Source: Sphingomonas kyeonggiensis (GTDB lineage Bacteria > Pseudomonadota > Alphaproteobacteria > Sphingomonadales > Sphingomonadaceae). Taken from it: 64,000 nt of DNA. Made by a program: the position numbers and the translations under genes. The stretch covers positions 434,383-498,382 of the forward strand of contig NZ_JACIEH010000002.1 in the NCBI RefSeq assembly GCF_014196745.1, read 5' to 3'. Shown piece after piece: positions 16,338-25,138 of this stretch. The notes beneath the pieces are model-generated. The model ran no database searches. It was not told the DNA's origin and saw nothing but the letters and a program-made list of their open reading frames with translations. The stretch's first letter is position 1, and each line of letters opens with the position of its first letter.

Positions 16338-18134
16338 TCAGTGATTGTCGCGGGGCAGGCCCCTGGTCTGTGCGATCTTCTGGTACTTCTCCGCACCTTC
16401 GAGGATCGCACCGGTCTCCATCTGGCCGACGATTCCGCGCTGGATTTCCTGCCAGGGCGTCTGCGAGGCGGGGTAGGGGTATCCGCCCGCTTCCGCCAGC
16501 ACGCGGCGGCGCTCGGCCAGTTCCTCGTCCGGGATCAGCACATCGGCGGTGCCCTTGCGCAGGTCGATGCGGACCCGGTCGCCGGTGCGGATCAGCGCGA
16601 GACCGCCCATCGCCGCAGCCTCGGGGCTGGCATTGAGGATCGACGGGCTGCCCGACGTGCCCGACTGGCGGCCATCGCCGATGCAGGGCAGGGCGTGCAC
16701 GCCTTCGCGGATCAGATAGGCTGGCGGACGCATGTTCACCACTTCGGCCGCACCCGGATAGCCGATCGGACCGGCGCCGCGCATGAACAGCAGCGTCTCC
16801 GGCGTGATGCCGAGTGCTGGGTCGTCGATACGGTGGTGGTAATCCTCCGGCCCGTCGAACACTACGGCGGGGCCTTCAAAGGCCTCCGGATCCTCGGGGT
16901 TGGAGAGATAGCGGGCACGGAAGGCCTGATCGATCACGCTGGTCTTCATGATCGCCGAGTCGAACAGATTGCCGCGCAGCACGACGAAGCCGGCCTCTTC
17001 CTTGAGCGGCGCCTCGAAAGGACGGATCACCTTCTCGTCCTCGATCGCGACGCCGCGGCAATTGTCGCCGATCGTCTTGCCGTTGACGGTGACGGCGCCT
17101 TCGTGGATCAGCCCCTGGCCCATCAGCTGCGCGACCACCGCGGGCACGCCGCCGGCGCGGTAATAATCCTCGCCCAGATACTCGCCGGCCGGCTGCAGGT
17201 TGACCAGCAACGGCACGTGATGGCCCTTCTCCTGCCAGGTATCGAGCGGCAGCTCGACGCCGATATGGCGGGCGATCGCGTTGATGTGGATCGGCGCGTT
17301 GGTCGAACCGCCGATCGCCGAATTGACGACGATCGCGTTCTCGAACGCCTCGCGGGTCAGGATGTCCGAGGGCTTGAGATCCTCGGCGACCATCTCGACG
17401 ATGCGCTTGCCGGTGTCATAGGCGACTTCCTGGCGGTCGCGGTACGGCGCCGGGATCGCGGCCGAGCCGGGGAGCGACATGCCCAGCGCCTCGGTCAGCG
17501 AGTTCATCGTCGTCGCAGTGCCCATCGTGTTGCAATAGCCGGTCGAGGGGGCCGAACTGGCGACGAGCCGGATGAATTCCTTCGCCTCGATCTCGCCGGC
17601 TGCGAGCAGCTCGCGCGCCTTCCACACGATCGTGCCCGAACCGGTCCGCTCGCCCTTGTGCCAGCCGTTGAGCATCGGGCCGACCGACAGGGCGATCGCC
17701 GGGATGTTCACGGTGGCCGCCGCCATCAGGCAGGCCGGCGTGGTCTTGTCGCAGCCCACCGTCAGCACCACGCCATCCAGGGGGTAACCGTAGAGCAGCT
17801 CGACCAGCCCGAGATAGGCGAGGTTGCGGTCGAGGCCCGCGGTCGGCCGCTTGCCGGTTTCCTGGATCGGGTGGACCGGGAATTCGAGCGCGATGCCGCC
17901 CATCTCGCGAATGCCTTCGCGCACCCGCTCGGCCAGCACCAGGTGATGGCGGTTGCAGGGGCTCAGGTCGCTGCCGGTCTGGGCGATGCCGATGATCGGC
18001 TTGCCCGACTGGAGCTCCTCCAGGCTCAGCCCGAAGTTGAGGTAGCGCTCCAGATAGAGCGCGGTCATGTCGATATTGTCGGGATTATCGAACCAGGCGC
18101 GCGAGCGCAGCTTGGGCTGGTTTTCAGAAGTCAT
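16338..18134 (-). CDS. IlvD/Edd-family sugar-acid dehydratase (L-arabonate/D-xylonate type)
   Basis: 598 aa, matching pentonate dehydratases in length. It would dehydrate an aldonic acid (L-arabonate, D-xylonate or D-fuconate type) to the 2-keto-3-deoxy acid in the cytoplasm. The iron-sulfur cysteines are in place: C60 ([10 protein letters not shown]), C128 ([10 protein letters not shown]) and C201 (STGYCNTMG), the same positions as in characterised pentonate dehydratases. [17 protein letters not shown] carries the conserved catalytic-serine region. It lies ten bases after the mutarotase gene on the same strand, in a cluster with an aldose dehydrogenase and an AraD1-family protein, so an oxidative pentose/galactose route is likely. 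The exact substrate is not resolved. Confidence 0.88.
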   Translation of the reverse strand: MTSENQPKLRSRAWFDNPDNIDMTALYLERYLNFGLSLEELQSGKPIIGIAQTGSDLSPCNRHHLVLAERVREGIREMGGIALEFPVHPIQETGKRPTAGLDRNLAYLGLVELLYGYPLDGVVLTVGCDKTTPACLMAAATVNIPAIALSVGPMLNGWHKGERTGSGTIVWKARELLAAGEIEAKEFIRLVASSAPSTGYCNTMGTATTMNSLTEALGMSLPGSAAIPAPYRDRQEVAYDTGKRIVEMVAEDLKPSDILTREAFENAIVVNSAIGGSTNAPIHINAIARHIGVELPLDTWQEKGHHVPLLVNLQPAGEYLGEDYYRAGGVPAVVAQLMGQGLIHEGAVTVNGKTIGDNCRGVAIEDEKVIRPFEAPLKEEAGFVVLRGNLFDSAIMKTSVIDQAFRARYLSNPEDPEAFEGPAVVFDGPEDYHHRIDDPALGITPETLLFMRGAGPIGYPGAAEVVNMRPPAYLIREGVHALPCIGDGRQSGTSGSPSILNASPEAAAMGGLALIRTGDRVRIDLRKGTADVLIPDEELAERRRVLAEAGGYPYPASQTPWQEIQRGIVGQMETGAILEGAEKYQKIAQTRGLPRDNH

Positions 18135-18144
18135 GCCAATTCCG

Positions 18145-19290
18145 TTACTGGGTTACCGAGAGGCGGTAGACCATGACGTGCCGATAGGGCTTGCCGGGGT
18201 CGACGCGCGCGGAGACGAAGCCCGGCTTGTTGGGAGCGTCCGGGAATTTCTGGGGCTCGAGCGCGATGCCGTCGCCCTGGCGATAGAGGTGGCCCGACTT
18301 GCCGTAATAGGTGCCGTCGAGGAAATTGCCGGTGTAGAACTGCACGCCCGGCTCGGTGGTCAGCACTTCGAGCACGCGGCCCGATGCCGGATCCTCGAGC
18401 CGCGCGGCGAGCTCGGGCCTGGCGGTCACGCCCTTGTCGAGCGCGAAGTTGTGATCATAGCCCAGGCCGAAGCGGATCTGCTCGTCGCGGCCGTCGCGCA
18501 GGTCCTGGCCGATCAGCCGGGCCTTGCGGAAATCGAACACCGTGCCTTCCACCGGGCGCAGCTCGCCCGTGGGGATCAGCTTGGCGTCGACCGGGGTATA
18601 GGCCTTGGCGGGTATGGTGAGCAGATGCCCCATCGCGCCGGTGGGGGAGCCTTCGCCGGCCAGGTCGAAGATCGCGTGGTTGGTCATGTTGACCACGGTC
18701 GGCTTGTCGGTCGCCGCGTCATAGCTGATGGTCAGCGCGCCGCTCTCGTCGAGCGCGTAGGTGACCTTCACTTCGAGCTTGCCGGGATAGCCCGATTCGC
18801 CGTCCGGGCTCGTCAGCGCGAACACCACGCTGGCGCTCGGCCCGCTGTTCACCGAGACGATGCGCCAGATCTTCTTGTCGAAGCCCTGGCCGCCGCCGTG
18901 CAGCGAGTTGGTCTTGTCGTTGAGCGGCAGCTGGTAGCTCTTGCCGTCGAGCGTGAACTTGCCGCCGGCGATGCGGTTGGCATAGCGGCCGACGGTGACG
19001 CCGAAGAAATTGGGGCGGCTCTCATAGGTCGCGGCATCGTCATAGCCGAGCACGACATCGGCAATCTTGCCGGTGCGGTCGGGCCCCTTGAACGATTGCA
19101 GCGTCGCGCCGTAGCTCAGGATTCGCGCGGACACGCCCTTGGCGTTGGTCAGCGTCACGGCCTCGACCGCGGTGCCGTCCTTGAGCGTCCCGGCATTCTC
19201 GCGCCTGGCGTCCGACGCCAGCGCGGATTGCGCCACTGCCAGCGTTGCCAGGGCGGTTGTTGCCAGTGCTGCCTTGCCAAAGCGACCCAT
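18145..19290 (-). CDS. galM: Periplasmic aldose 1-epimerase (galactose mutarotase)
   Basis: 381 aa from ATG 19290. The upstream ATG at 19302 is part of the GGGAGAG ribosome site. A signal peptide ([20 protein letters not shown], cleavage near ALASD) sends it to the periplasm. Mutarotase motifs: [45 protein letters not shown] with the catalytic His, and the C-terminal [10 protein letters not shown] and [11 protein letters not shown] segments with the catalytic Glu. It interconverts alpha and beta anomers of the incoming aldose before uptake or oxidation. Cotranscribed with the dehydratase and divergent from the permease. Confidence 0.92.
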   Translation of the reverse strand: MGRFGKAALATTALATLAVAQSALASDARRENAGTLKDGTAVEAVTLTNAKGVSARILSYGATLQSFKGPDRTGKIADVVLGYDDAATYESRPNFFGVTVGRYANRIAGGKFTLDGKSYQLPLNDKTNSLHGGGQGFDKKIWRIVSVNSGPSASVVFALTSPDGESGYPGKLEVKVTYALDESGALTISYDAATDKPTVVNMTNHAIFDLAGEGSPTGAMGHLLTIPAKAYTPVDAKLIPTGELRPVEGTVFDFRKARLIGQDLRDGRDEQIRFGLGYDHNFALDKGVTARPELAARLEDPASGRVLEVLTTEPGVQFYTGNFLDGTYYGKSGHLYRQGDGIALEPQKFPDAPNKPGFVSARVDPGKPYRHVMVYRLSVTQ

Positions 19291-19320
19291 AGTCTCTCCC
19301 AATGCTCTGAATCCGCGCCG

Positions 19321-19347
19321 TTGACGTGCGCCATGGGTCTTTATAGT
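19321..19347 (+). promoter_or_regulatory. Candidate sigma-70-type promoter for the FucP-type permease
   Basis: TTGACG (19321-19326) and TATAGT (19342-19347) are good -35 and -10 matches, but the spacer is only 15 bases. It lies about 90 bases before ATG 19435. The -10 overlaps the GntR-type operator at 19344-19354, fitting repression. Confidence 0.45.
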
Positions 19348-19354
19348 CTGACAA
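19344..19354. promoter_or_regulatory. Candidate GntR/FadR-type operator 1
   Basis: TAGTCTGACAA fits the T-N-G-T-C-N-G-A-C-N-A pattern used by many FadR-subfamily GntR regulators. It lies between the divergent mutarotase and permease genes and overlaps the permease -10. A second site (21628-21638) precedes the AraD1 gene of the same cluster. Confidence 0.5.
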
Positions 19355-19434
19355 AAAATAGAAGCGCAAGCTGGCTCGAAGTCGCATATGCGAGTCCTCG
19401 AACCAGATGATCCACACAGGAGAAGATCCGAAAA

Positions 19435-20742
19435 ATGCCAGCGCCCATCAACGCAGCCCCGGCAGTGGGCACCCAGTCGGGCCGGCAGGCCGGCGGCTAT
19501 GGCCCAGCGCTATCGCTGCTCGCCAGCCTCTTCTTCATGTGGGGCTTCATCACCGTCATCAACAACACGCTGCTGCCCCACCTGCGCAGCGTGTTCGAGC
19601 TCAGCTACACCCAGACCACGCTGATCGAGAGCGTGTGGTTCATCGCCTATTTCGTCGCCTCGATCCCCTCGGCCAAGCTGATCGAGCGGATCGGCTACCA
19701 GAAGTCGCTGGTGATCGGGCTGTTGATCATGGCGGCCGGATCGCTGGGCATGATGCTGGCGGCGAGCATTCCCTCCTATGGCGTCACGCTGGCGATGCTG
19801 TTCGTGATCGCCAGCGGCATCACCCTGCTCCAGGTCGCCGCCAATCCCTATGTCGCGGTGGTCGGCAAGCCGGAGACTGCCTCGTCGCGACTCAACCTGG
19901 TCCAGGCGATGAACTCGGCGGGCACGATGCTTGCCCCTGCCTTCGGCGCCTATCTCATCCTCGGCCGCTCCAAGGGCGGCACCGCCGAATCCGGCGTGGT
20001 ACTGACCCATGCCGAGCGGCTTGCCGACGCCCAGTCGGTGATCCTGCCCTACGGCCTGGTCGCCGTGGTGCTGATCGTGCTCGCGATCGTGATCGCGCGC
20101 TTCCCGCTGCCGGCGATCGGATCGGCGACCAGCCGCGTCTCGCGCGAGGAGCGCAAGAAGCATTCGCTGTGGAAGCACCGCAACCTGGTGTTCGGCGTGC
20201 CGGCGATCTTCATCTACCTGATCGCCGAGATCGGCGTCGCCAACCTGTTCGTGAACTTCGTCAGCCAGCCCGATATCGCCAACCTGACGCATGAGCAGGC
20301 CGGCAAGTACCTCACCTTCCTGTGGGGCGGGATGATGGTCGGCCGCTTCGTCGGTTCGGCGCTGATGCAGCGCATCCGGGCGGAGACGGTGCTGGCGGGC
20401 TGCTCGATCGGTGCGTTCGTGGTGATGCTCGTCACGGTCTTCGCGCATGGCGAAGTGGCGATGTGGTCGCTGATCCTGGTGGGCCTGTTCCACTCGATCA
20501 TGTTCCCCACCATCTTCACGCTCGGCATCCGCGGCCTCGGCCCGCTCACCGAGGAAGGTTCGGGCCTGCTGATCATGGCGATCGCCGGCGGCGCGCTGGT
20601 GGTGGTGCAGGGCTGGCTCGCGGACCAATATGGCCTGCAGCTGTCCTTCCTGCTGACCGCGCTGTGCGAAGTCTATGTGCTGTTCTACGCGCTATGGGGC
20701 GCCAAGCCGACCAACGCGCTGCCGGATCAGCACGCAGCCTGA
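19435..20742 (+). CDS. FucP/GluP-type sugar:H+ symporter (MFS)
   Basis: 435 aa with twelve predicted membrane helices. Motifs match the FHS (fucose-galactose-glucose:H+ symporter) family: FFMWGFITVINNTLLPHL in helix 1, SLVIGLLIMAAGS, LLQVAANPYVAVVG and SSRLNLVQAMNSAGTMLAP. It would import the aldose handled by this cluster (L-fucose, L-arabinose or D-galactose are family substrates). Divergent from the mutarotase gene, with a candidate promoter and operator between them. Confidence 0.9.
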   Translation: MPAPINAAPAVGTQSGRQAGGYGPALSLLASLFFMWGFITVINNTLLPHLRSVFELSYTQTTLIESVWFIAYFVASIPSAKLIERIGYQKSLVIGLLIMAAGSLGMMLAASIPSYGVTLAMLFVIASGITLLQVAANPYVAVVGKPETASSRLNLVQAMNSAGTMLAPAFGAYLILGRSKGGTAESGVVLTHAERLADAQSVILPYGLVAVVLIVLAIVIARFPLPAIGSATSRVSREERKKHSLWKHRNLVFGVPAIFIYLIAEIGVANLFVNFVSQPDIANLTHEQAGKYLTFLWGGMMVGRFVGSALMQRIRAETVLAGCSIGAFVVMLVTVFAHGEVAMWSLILVGLFHSIMFPTIFTLGIRGLGPLTEEGSGLLIMAIAGGALVVVQGWLADQYGLQLSFLLTALCEVYVLFYALWGAKPTNALPDQHAA

Positions 20743-20765
20743 TCCAGACGCCGGGTAAAACGAAG

Positions 20766-20793
20766 CGCCCCGCCGGAAACGGCGGGGCGTTTT
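20766..20793 (+). terminator. Bidirectional Rho-independent terminator
   Basis: CGCCCCGCCG, loop GAAA, CGGCGGGGCG, then TTTT. AAAA also precedes the stem at 20757-20760, so it can end both the permease transcript (plus) and the converging GntR transcript (minus). Confidence 0.9.
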
Positions 20794-20797
20794 CGAT

Positions 20798-21535
20798 TCA
20801 GCCCATCGAGCTGCGGGTGTCTTCCAGGGCGAGATCGACGAGCAGGCGCATCGCCTCGCTCGCGGCATCGCCATCGCCCGCCGCGATCGCGTCATAGACG
20901 CGGACATGGTCGGGGATCGGGTTGCGAGGCAGGGTGCGCGAGCGCTGCTTGAACTGGGTGGTCCACGATACCGCCGCACCGATGCTGGCGCTCAGCACGA
21001 TCAGCGCGTCGTTGCCGGTCGCCTGCAGGATCGCATTGTGGAAGTCGCGGTCGGCCGAGCGCCCGGCATCGGTGGCCAGCGTCTTCTGGCGCATCTCGGC
21101 CAGTGCCGTCTTCATGACCTTCAGGTCGTCCTTGGTGCGCCGTTCGGCGGCGAGCCGGGCGGCGGCGGGCTCGACGATGGCGCGCAGCTCGAACAGGTTG
21201 CGGATGAACTCGATGTCGGGCTCGCCGGTGAAGGCCCAGGCGAGAACATCGGGATCGAGCAGGTTCCAGCGGCTGCGCGGCAGCACGCGCGTGCCCGCCT
21301 TAGTGCGGCTCTCGACCAGCCCTTTGGCGGCGAGCACCTGCACTGCCTCGCGATAGGCGCTGCGCGAGACGTTGAGCGCTTCGGAGAAGGTCACCTCGGC
21401 TTCGAGCTTGTCGCCAGGCGCATATTCGCCGGACACGATCGCGGAGCCGAGCTTGTGGGCAATCGCGCCGTGCAGGCGCCGGCCGGTGCCGCGCTTGGGC
21501 TTTTCGCCTTCGTTGTCCTGCGCTTCGTCCTGCAT
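20798..21535 (-). CDS. GntR-family (FadR/FCD subfamily) transcriptional regulator
   Basis: About 245 aa. N-terminal winged helix (LHGAIAHKLGSAIVSGEYAPGDKL, read in parts; SRSAYREAVQVLAAKGLVESR recognition region) and a C-terminal FCD ligand domain (EFIRNLFELRAIVEPAAARLA, DRDFHNAIL, DHVRVYDAIAAGD) with the usual Asp/His metal-site residues. The start is uncertain: ATG 21535 has no near-perfect ribosome site, and an in-frame ATG at 21568 follows AAGG with no spacing. Likely senses a sugar acid from the surrounding pathway and binds the two TNGTCNGACNA-type sites at 19344 and 21628. Confidence 0.9.
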   Translation of the reverse strand: MQDEAQDNEGEKPKRGTGRRLHGAIAHKLGSAIVSGEYAPGDKLEAEVTFSEALNVSRSAYREAVQVLAAKGLVESRTKAGTRVLPRSRWNLLDPDVLAWAFTGEPDIEFIRNLFELRAIVEPAAARLAAERRTKDDLKVMKTALAEMRQKTLATDAGRSADRDFHNAILQATGNDALIVLSASIGAAVSWTTQFKQRSRTLPRNPIPDHVRVYDAIAAGDGDAASEAMRLLVDLALEDTRSSMG

Positions 21536-21627
21536 CCGGGCTATCGTGATTTGTCCTCTCCCGCCCATCCTTAACAGCCGCAACGAACAAGCGGAACGAA
21601 AGATTGCCTCTGGAGCGCGGCTGGAAT

Positions 21628-21638
21628 ATGTCCGACTA
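21628..21638. promoter_or_regulatory. Candidate GntR/FadR-type operator 2
   Basis: ATGTCCGACTA shares the GTC-N-GAC core with operator 1 and differs from the T-N-GTC-N-GAC-N-A pattern at one outer base. It lies in the divergent region between the GntR gene and the AraD1 gene, 60 bases before ATG 21698, so it could serve both autoregulation and control of the catabolic genes. Confidence 0.45.
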
Positions 21639-21697
21639 ATAATCGAGTCAGGCCGGCTCGGTAAAGCCTGCCACTATGGGTTCATCAAGGAGAGGTT

Positions 21698-22690
21698 ATG
21701 CGTTTTCGCCTGTTGCAGCATCGTGATTCGGAAGGCGTGCGGTCGGTGATCGCGGCGCGGGATGATCGGGCGACTCTGGTTCCGGGCGTGACGAGCGTGC
21801 GCGAGCTGGCGCTCGATGCGATCGCGAAGGGGCAGACGCTGGCCGAGGCAGTGGCAGCACGCGGCGAAGGCGCGGAGGTCGATCTCGCCGCCGAACTCGC
21901 CGCCGGTCGCTTGCTGGCGCCGATCGATCACGAGGATTCCGCACATCTGGTGATGACCGGCACCGGCCTCACCCATCTCGGCTCGGCCGAGGGGCGCGAC
22001 AAGATGCACCGCGAGGCTGCCGCGGCCGAGAAGCAGACCGATTCGATGCGGATGTTCCTCGAAGGCGTCGAGGGCGGCAAGCCTGCCGCGGGCCAGGTCG
22101 GCCAGCAGCCGGAATGGTTCTACAAGGGCGACGGCTCACAGCTCGTCGGCCCCGGTGGCCAGCTGACCATGCCGGACTTCGCCCAGGATGGCGGCGAGGA
22201 GCCCGAACTGGCCGGCATCTACCTGATCGGCCCGGACGGTACCCCGCACCGGCTCGGCCTGTGCCTCGCCAACGAATTCAGCGACCATGTGACCGAGCGG
22301 CACAATTATCTGTGGCTCGCGCACAGCAAGCTGCGCCAGGCCTCGCTCGGCGCCGAGCTGCTGGTCGGGGATGCGCCGACCGACGTGCGCGGTGCCAGCC
22401 GCATCCTGCGCGACGGCGCGGTGATCTGGGAGAAGCCGTTCCTGTCGGGCGAGGAGAACATGTCGCACACGCTCGCCAATCTCGAGCATCACCATTTCAA
22501 ATACGCCAATTTCCGCCGCCCGGGCGACATCCACGTCCATTTCTTCGGCACCGCGACGCTGTCCTTCTCGGACGGCGTCCGCACCGAGCCGGGTGACGTG
22601 TTCGAGATCGAGGCCGCACCGTTCACGCTGCCGCTGCGCAACGCGCTGGTCCGTGCCGACGCCGCTGTCGTGGAAGTGAAGGCACTCTGA
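21698..22690 (+). CDS. AraD1-family protein (fumarylacetoacetate-hydrolase fold, GguC-like)
   Basis: 330 aa from ATG 21698 with AAGGAGAGG directly upstream. AraD1/GguC proteins belong to the FAH superfamily and act on 2-keto-3-deoxy sugar acids such as 2-keto-3-deoxy-L-arabonate. Visible features: TGTGLTHLGSAEGRD, PEWFYKGDG, PELAGIYLIG, LCLANEFSDHVTERHNYLW (acidic metal ligands) and FGTATLSFSDGV. It overlaps the next gene by one base (TGATG). In this cluster it would take the product of the dehydratase at 16338 towards a 2-oxoglutarate semialdehyde-type product. Confidence 0.85.
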   Translation: MRFRLLQHRDSEGVRSVIAARDDRATLVPGVTSVRELALDAIAKGQTLAEAVAARGEGAEVDLAAELAAGRLLAPIDHEDSAHLVMTGTGLTHLGSAEGRDKMHREAAAAEKQTDSMRMFLEGVEGGKPAAGQVGQQPEWFYKGDGSQLVGPGGQLTMPDFAQDGGEEPELAGIYLIGPDGTPHRLGLCLANEFSDHVTERHNYLWLAHSKLRQASLGAELLVGDAPTDVRGASRILRDGAVIWEKPFLSGEENMSHTLANLEHHHFKYANFRRPGDIHVHFFGTATLSFSDGVRTEPGDVFEIEAAPFTLPLRNALVRADAAVVEVKAL

Positions 22691-23619
22691 TGACGGCGCC
22701 GATTCGTGTTGCGATCGTGGGCATGGGCAAGATCGCCCATGACCAGCATCTTCCGTCGATCGCCGGTGACGACAATTTCACGCTCGCCGCCACGGTGAGC
22801 TCGCGCGGGGAAGGGGTGGGCGATCTGCCCCATTACCGCACGCTCGCCGAGCTGCTCGCCAGCGATACCCCGGTCGATGCCGTGGCGCTCTGCACGCCGC
22901 CCCAGGTCCGCTACGACCTGGCATCCGCGGCGATCGCGGCGGGCAAGCACGTCTTCCTCGAAAAGCCGCCCGGCGCCACGCTCGCCGAAGTCGCGCTGCT
23001 CGAGGCGCAGGCGGTGGAGGCGGGGGTGACGCTCTTCGCCAGCTGGCATTCGCGCTATGCCGCCGGCGTCGCCCCGGCCCGGGCCTGGCTCGCCGGCCGC
23101 AAGATCCTGAGCGCCGCGATCGTGTGGCGTGAGGACGTGCGCGTCTGGCATCCCGGCCAGGACTGGATCTGGGCGCCGGGCGGGCTCGGCGTGTTCGATC
23201 CGGGCATCAATGCGCTGTCGATCGCGACGGCGATCCTGCCGCCCTTCTTCCTGGTCGACGGCACGCTCTCGCTGCCCGCCAATCGCGAGGCGCCGATCGC
23301 GGCCGACCTGAAGTTCCGTGACGCGGCCGGTGTGCCGGTGACGATGGACCTGGACTGGCGCCAGACCGGCCCGCAGAGCTGGGACATCAGCGTCGAGACC
23401 GATGCGGGCACGCTCAAGCTCGAAAAGGGCGGGGCTGTCCTCACCCTGCCGGGCGCCGCGCCACAAGTGGCCGAGGATCGCGAGTATCCGGGCCTCTATG
23501 CCCGCTTCGCCGAGCTGGTTCGCGCCGGCACGCGCGATGTCGACACCGCGCCGCTGCGCCTGGTCGCCGATGCCTTTCTGCGGGCGCACCGCAAGGCGGT
23601 GGAGCCGTTCGTCGAATAA
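22690..23619 (+). CDS. Gfo/Idh/MocA-family aldose 1-dehydrogenase (D-galactose/L-arabinose dehydrogenase-like)
   Basis: 309 aa, close to characterised bacterial galactose 1-dehydrogenases. N-terminal Rossmann domain VAIVGMGKIAHDQHLPSI, ALCTPPQVRYDLA, and EKPPGATLAEV with the family's catalytic Lys. ASWHSRYAAGV and WIWAPGGLGVFDPGINALS form the substrate pocket region of the galactose-dehydrogenase subgroup. It would oxidise the aldose at C1 to the lactone with NAD(P)+. Translationally coupled to the AraD1 gene. The lactonase and semialdehyde dehydrogenase needed to complete the pathway are not in the window. Confidence 0.87.
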   Translation: MTAPIRVAIVGMGKIAHDQHLPSIAGDDNFTLAATVSSRGEGVGDLPHYRTLAELLASDTPVDAVALCTPPQVRYDLASAAIAAGKHVFLEKPPGATLAEVALLEAQAVEAGVTLFASWHSRYAAGVAPARAWLAGRKILSAAIVWREDVRVWHPGQDWIWAPGGLGVFDPGINALSIATAILPPFFLVDGTLSLPANREAPIAADLKFRDAAGVPVTMDLDWRQTGPQSWDISVETDAGTLKLEKGGAVLTLPGAAPQVAEDREYPGLYARFAELVRAGTRDVDTAPLRLVADAFLRAHRKAVEPFVE

Positions 23620-23629
23620 CCTGAAATGC

Positions 23630-23659
23630 GAAGGGCGCGGTCATCGCCGCGCCCTTCTT
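23630..23659. terminator. Terminator between converging oxidoreductase and metQ genes
   Basis: GAAGGGCGCGG (23630-23640), six-base loop, CCGCGCCCTTC (23647-23657), then TT. Perfect 11-bp stem ten bases after the dehydrogenase stop and just beyond the metQ stop. The short T run favours shared use by both transcripts. Confidence 0.7.
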
Positions 23660-23666
23660 ACGGTGC

Positions 23667-24464
23667 TCAGAAGGCCGGGAGCACCGCGCCGTCATATTTG
23701 CGCGCGATGAAGGCCTTCACCTCGGGGCTGCGCAGCGCCGCCACCAGCTTCTGCACGCGCGGATCGCTCTTCGCGCTCTCCAGGCCCACCACGAAGTTCA
23801 CATAGGGGCTGTCCTTGTCCTCGATCGCCAGCGCGTCGCGGGTCGGGTTCAGCTTGGCATCGAGCGCGTAGTTGGTGTTGATCATCGCCAGGTCGACCTG
23901 GTCGATCACGCGCGGCAGCGTCGCCGCCTCGATCTCGCGGAACTTCAGGTTCTTGCGGTTCTCGACGATGTCCTTGGGCGTGGCGGTGATGCTCTTGGGA
24001 TCGAGCAGGGTGATCAGCCCGGCCTTGGCGAGCAGCTGCAGCGCACGGCCGCCATTGCTCGGCTCGTTGGGGATGGCCACCGTCGCGCCGTCGGGCAGCT
24101 CGGCGAGCGACTTCCACTTGCGCGAATAGGCGCCGAACGGCTCGACGTGCACGCCGGCGATGGCCACCAGATGGCTGCCCTTGGCGCGGTTGTACTCGTC
24201 CAGATACGGCTTGGTCTCGAAATAGCTGACCGGGATCCGCCCTTCCTCGACCTGGACGTTGGGCTGGACATAGTCGTTGAACACCCGGACATCGAGCTTC
24301 AGGCCCTGCTTGGCCAGTACGGGCTTCACGAACTCCAGGATCTCGGCATGCGGCACGGCAGTAGCCGCGACGACCAGCGTATTGGGATCGTCGGTCTTTG
24401 CCGTCTTGCCGCAGCTGGCAAGCGCGAAGGCGGCGAGGGCTGTGAGGAGCAGGCGGCGTTGCAT
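23667..24464 (-). CDS. metQ: D-methionine-binding lipoprotein MetQ
   Basis: 265 aa from ATG 24464, which has AGGA six bases upstream. The in-frame ATG at 24470 has no room for a ribosome site. Lipobox ALASC (Cys20) predicts a lipid-anchored periplasmic protein. NlpA/MetQ family features: VAATAVPHAEILEFVKPVL, DYVQPNVQVEEG, SYFETKPYLDEYN, GATVAIPNEPSNGGRAL and the NTNYALDAKL segment near the end. It delivers methionine to the MetNI importer encoded immediately upstream. Confidence 0.93.
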   Translation of the reverse strand: MQRRLLLTALAAFALASCGKTAKTDDPNTLVVAATAVPHAEILEFVKPVLAKQGLKLDVRVFNDYVQPNVQVEEGRIPVSYFETKPYLDEYNRAKGSHLVAIAGVHVEPFGAYSRKWKSLAELPDGATVAIPNEPSNGGRALQLLAKAGLITLLDPKSITATPKDIVENRKNLKFREIEAATLPRVIDQVDLAMINTNYALDAKLNPTRDALAIEDKDSPYVNFVVGLESAKSDPRVQKLVAALRSPEVKAFIARKYDGAVLPAF

Positions 24465-24472
24465 GTTCATTC

Positions 24473-25138
24473 CTATCGGCGCGTGAAGTGGCGGACGAGG
24501 CGGTCGCCCGCCATCTGGAGAAACTGGACGAGGACGAGCAGCAGCACGACGGTGACCAGCATCACATCGGTCTGGAAACGCTGATAGCCGAAGCGGATGG
24601 CAAGGTCGCCCAGCCCGCCCGCACCGACCGCACCCGCCATCGCTGTGAACGAGACGAGCGCGATGGCGGTGACCGTGGCCGCTGCGATGATCCCGGGCAG
24701 CGCCTCGGGCAGCAGCGCGCGGAACACCAGGTCGCGCGTGGTGGCGCCCATCGCCTGCACCGCCTCGATCGTGTTGCGGTCGACTTCGCGCAGCGCGCTT
24801 TCGACCAGCCGGGCGAAGAAGGGTGCGGCGCCGACTACCAGCGGCGGGATCGCGCCGGCCACGCCAAGCGAGGTGCCGACCAGCAGCACGGTCAGCGGGA
24901 TCATCACGATCAGCAGGATGATGAACGGCACCGAGCGCAGCAGGTTGACCGCCAGCGCCAGTACCCCGCTCACCGCGCGGTTCTGCCACACCTGGCCCGG
25001 GCTGGTGAGGAACAGCAGCACGCCGAGCGGCAGGCCGAGCAGGATGGTCAGCAACAGCGAGCCGCCGAGCATGGTCAGCGTGTCGAGGCTGGCCTGGGCG
25101 ATCTCGCTCCAGTCGACATTGGCGAACCAGTCGCTCAT
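24473..25138 (-). CDS. metI: Methionine ABC transporter permease MetI
   Basis: 221 aa with about five membrane helices. The EAA loop is visible in EAVQAMGATTRDLVFRALLP, where the coupling helix meets MetN. ATG 25138 overlaps the metN stop by four bases (ATGA). Forms the membrane channel of the methionine importer; metQ starts eight bases after it. Confidence 0.94.
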   Translation of the reverse strand: MSDWFANVDWSEIAQASLDTLTMLGGSLLLTILLGLPLGVLLFLTSPGQVWQNRAVSGVLALAVNLLRSVPFIILLIVMIPLTVLLVGTSLGVAGAIPPLVVGAAPFFARLVESALREVDRNTIEAVQAMGATTRDLVFRALLPEALPGIIAAATVTAIALVSFTAMAGAVGAGGLGDLAIRFGYQRFQTDVMLVTVVLLLVLVQFLQMAGDRLVRHFTRR

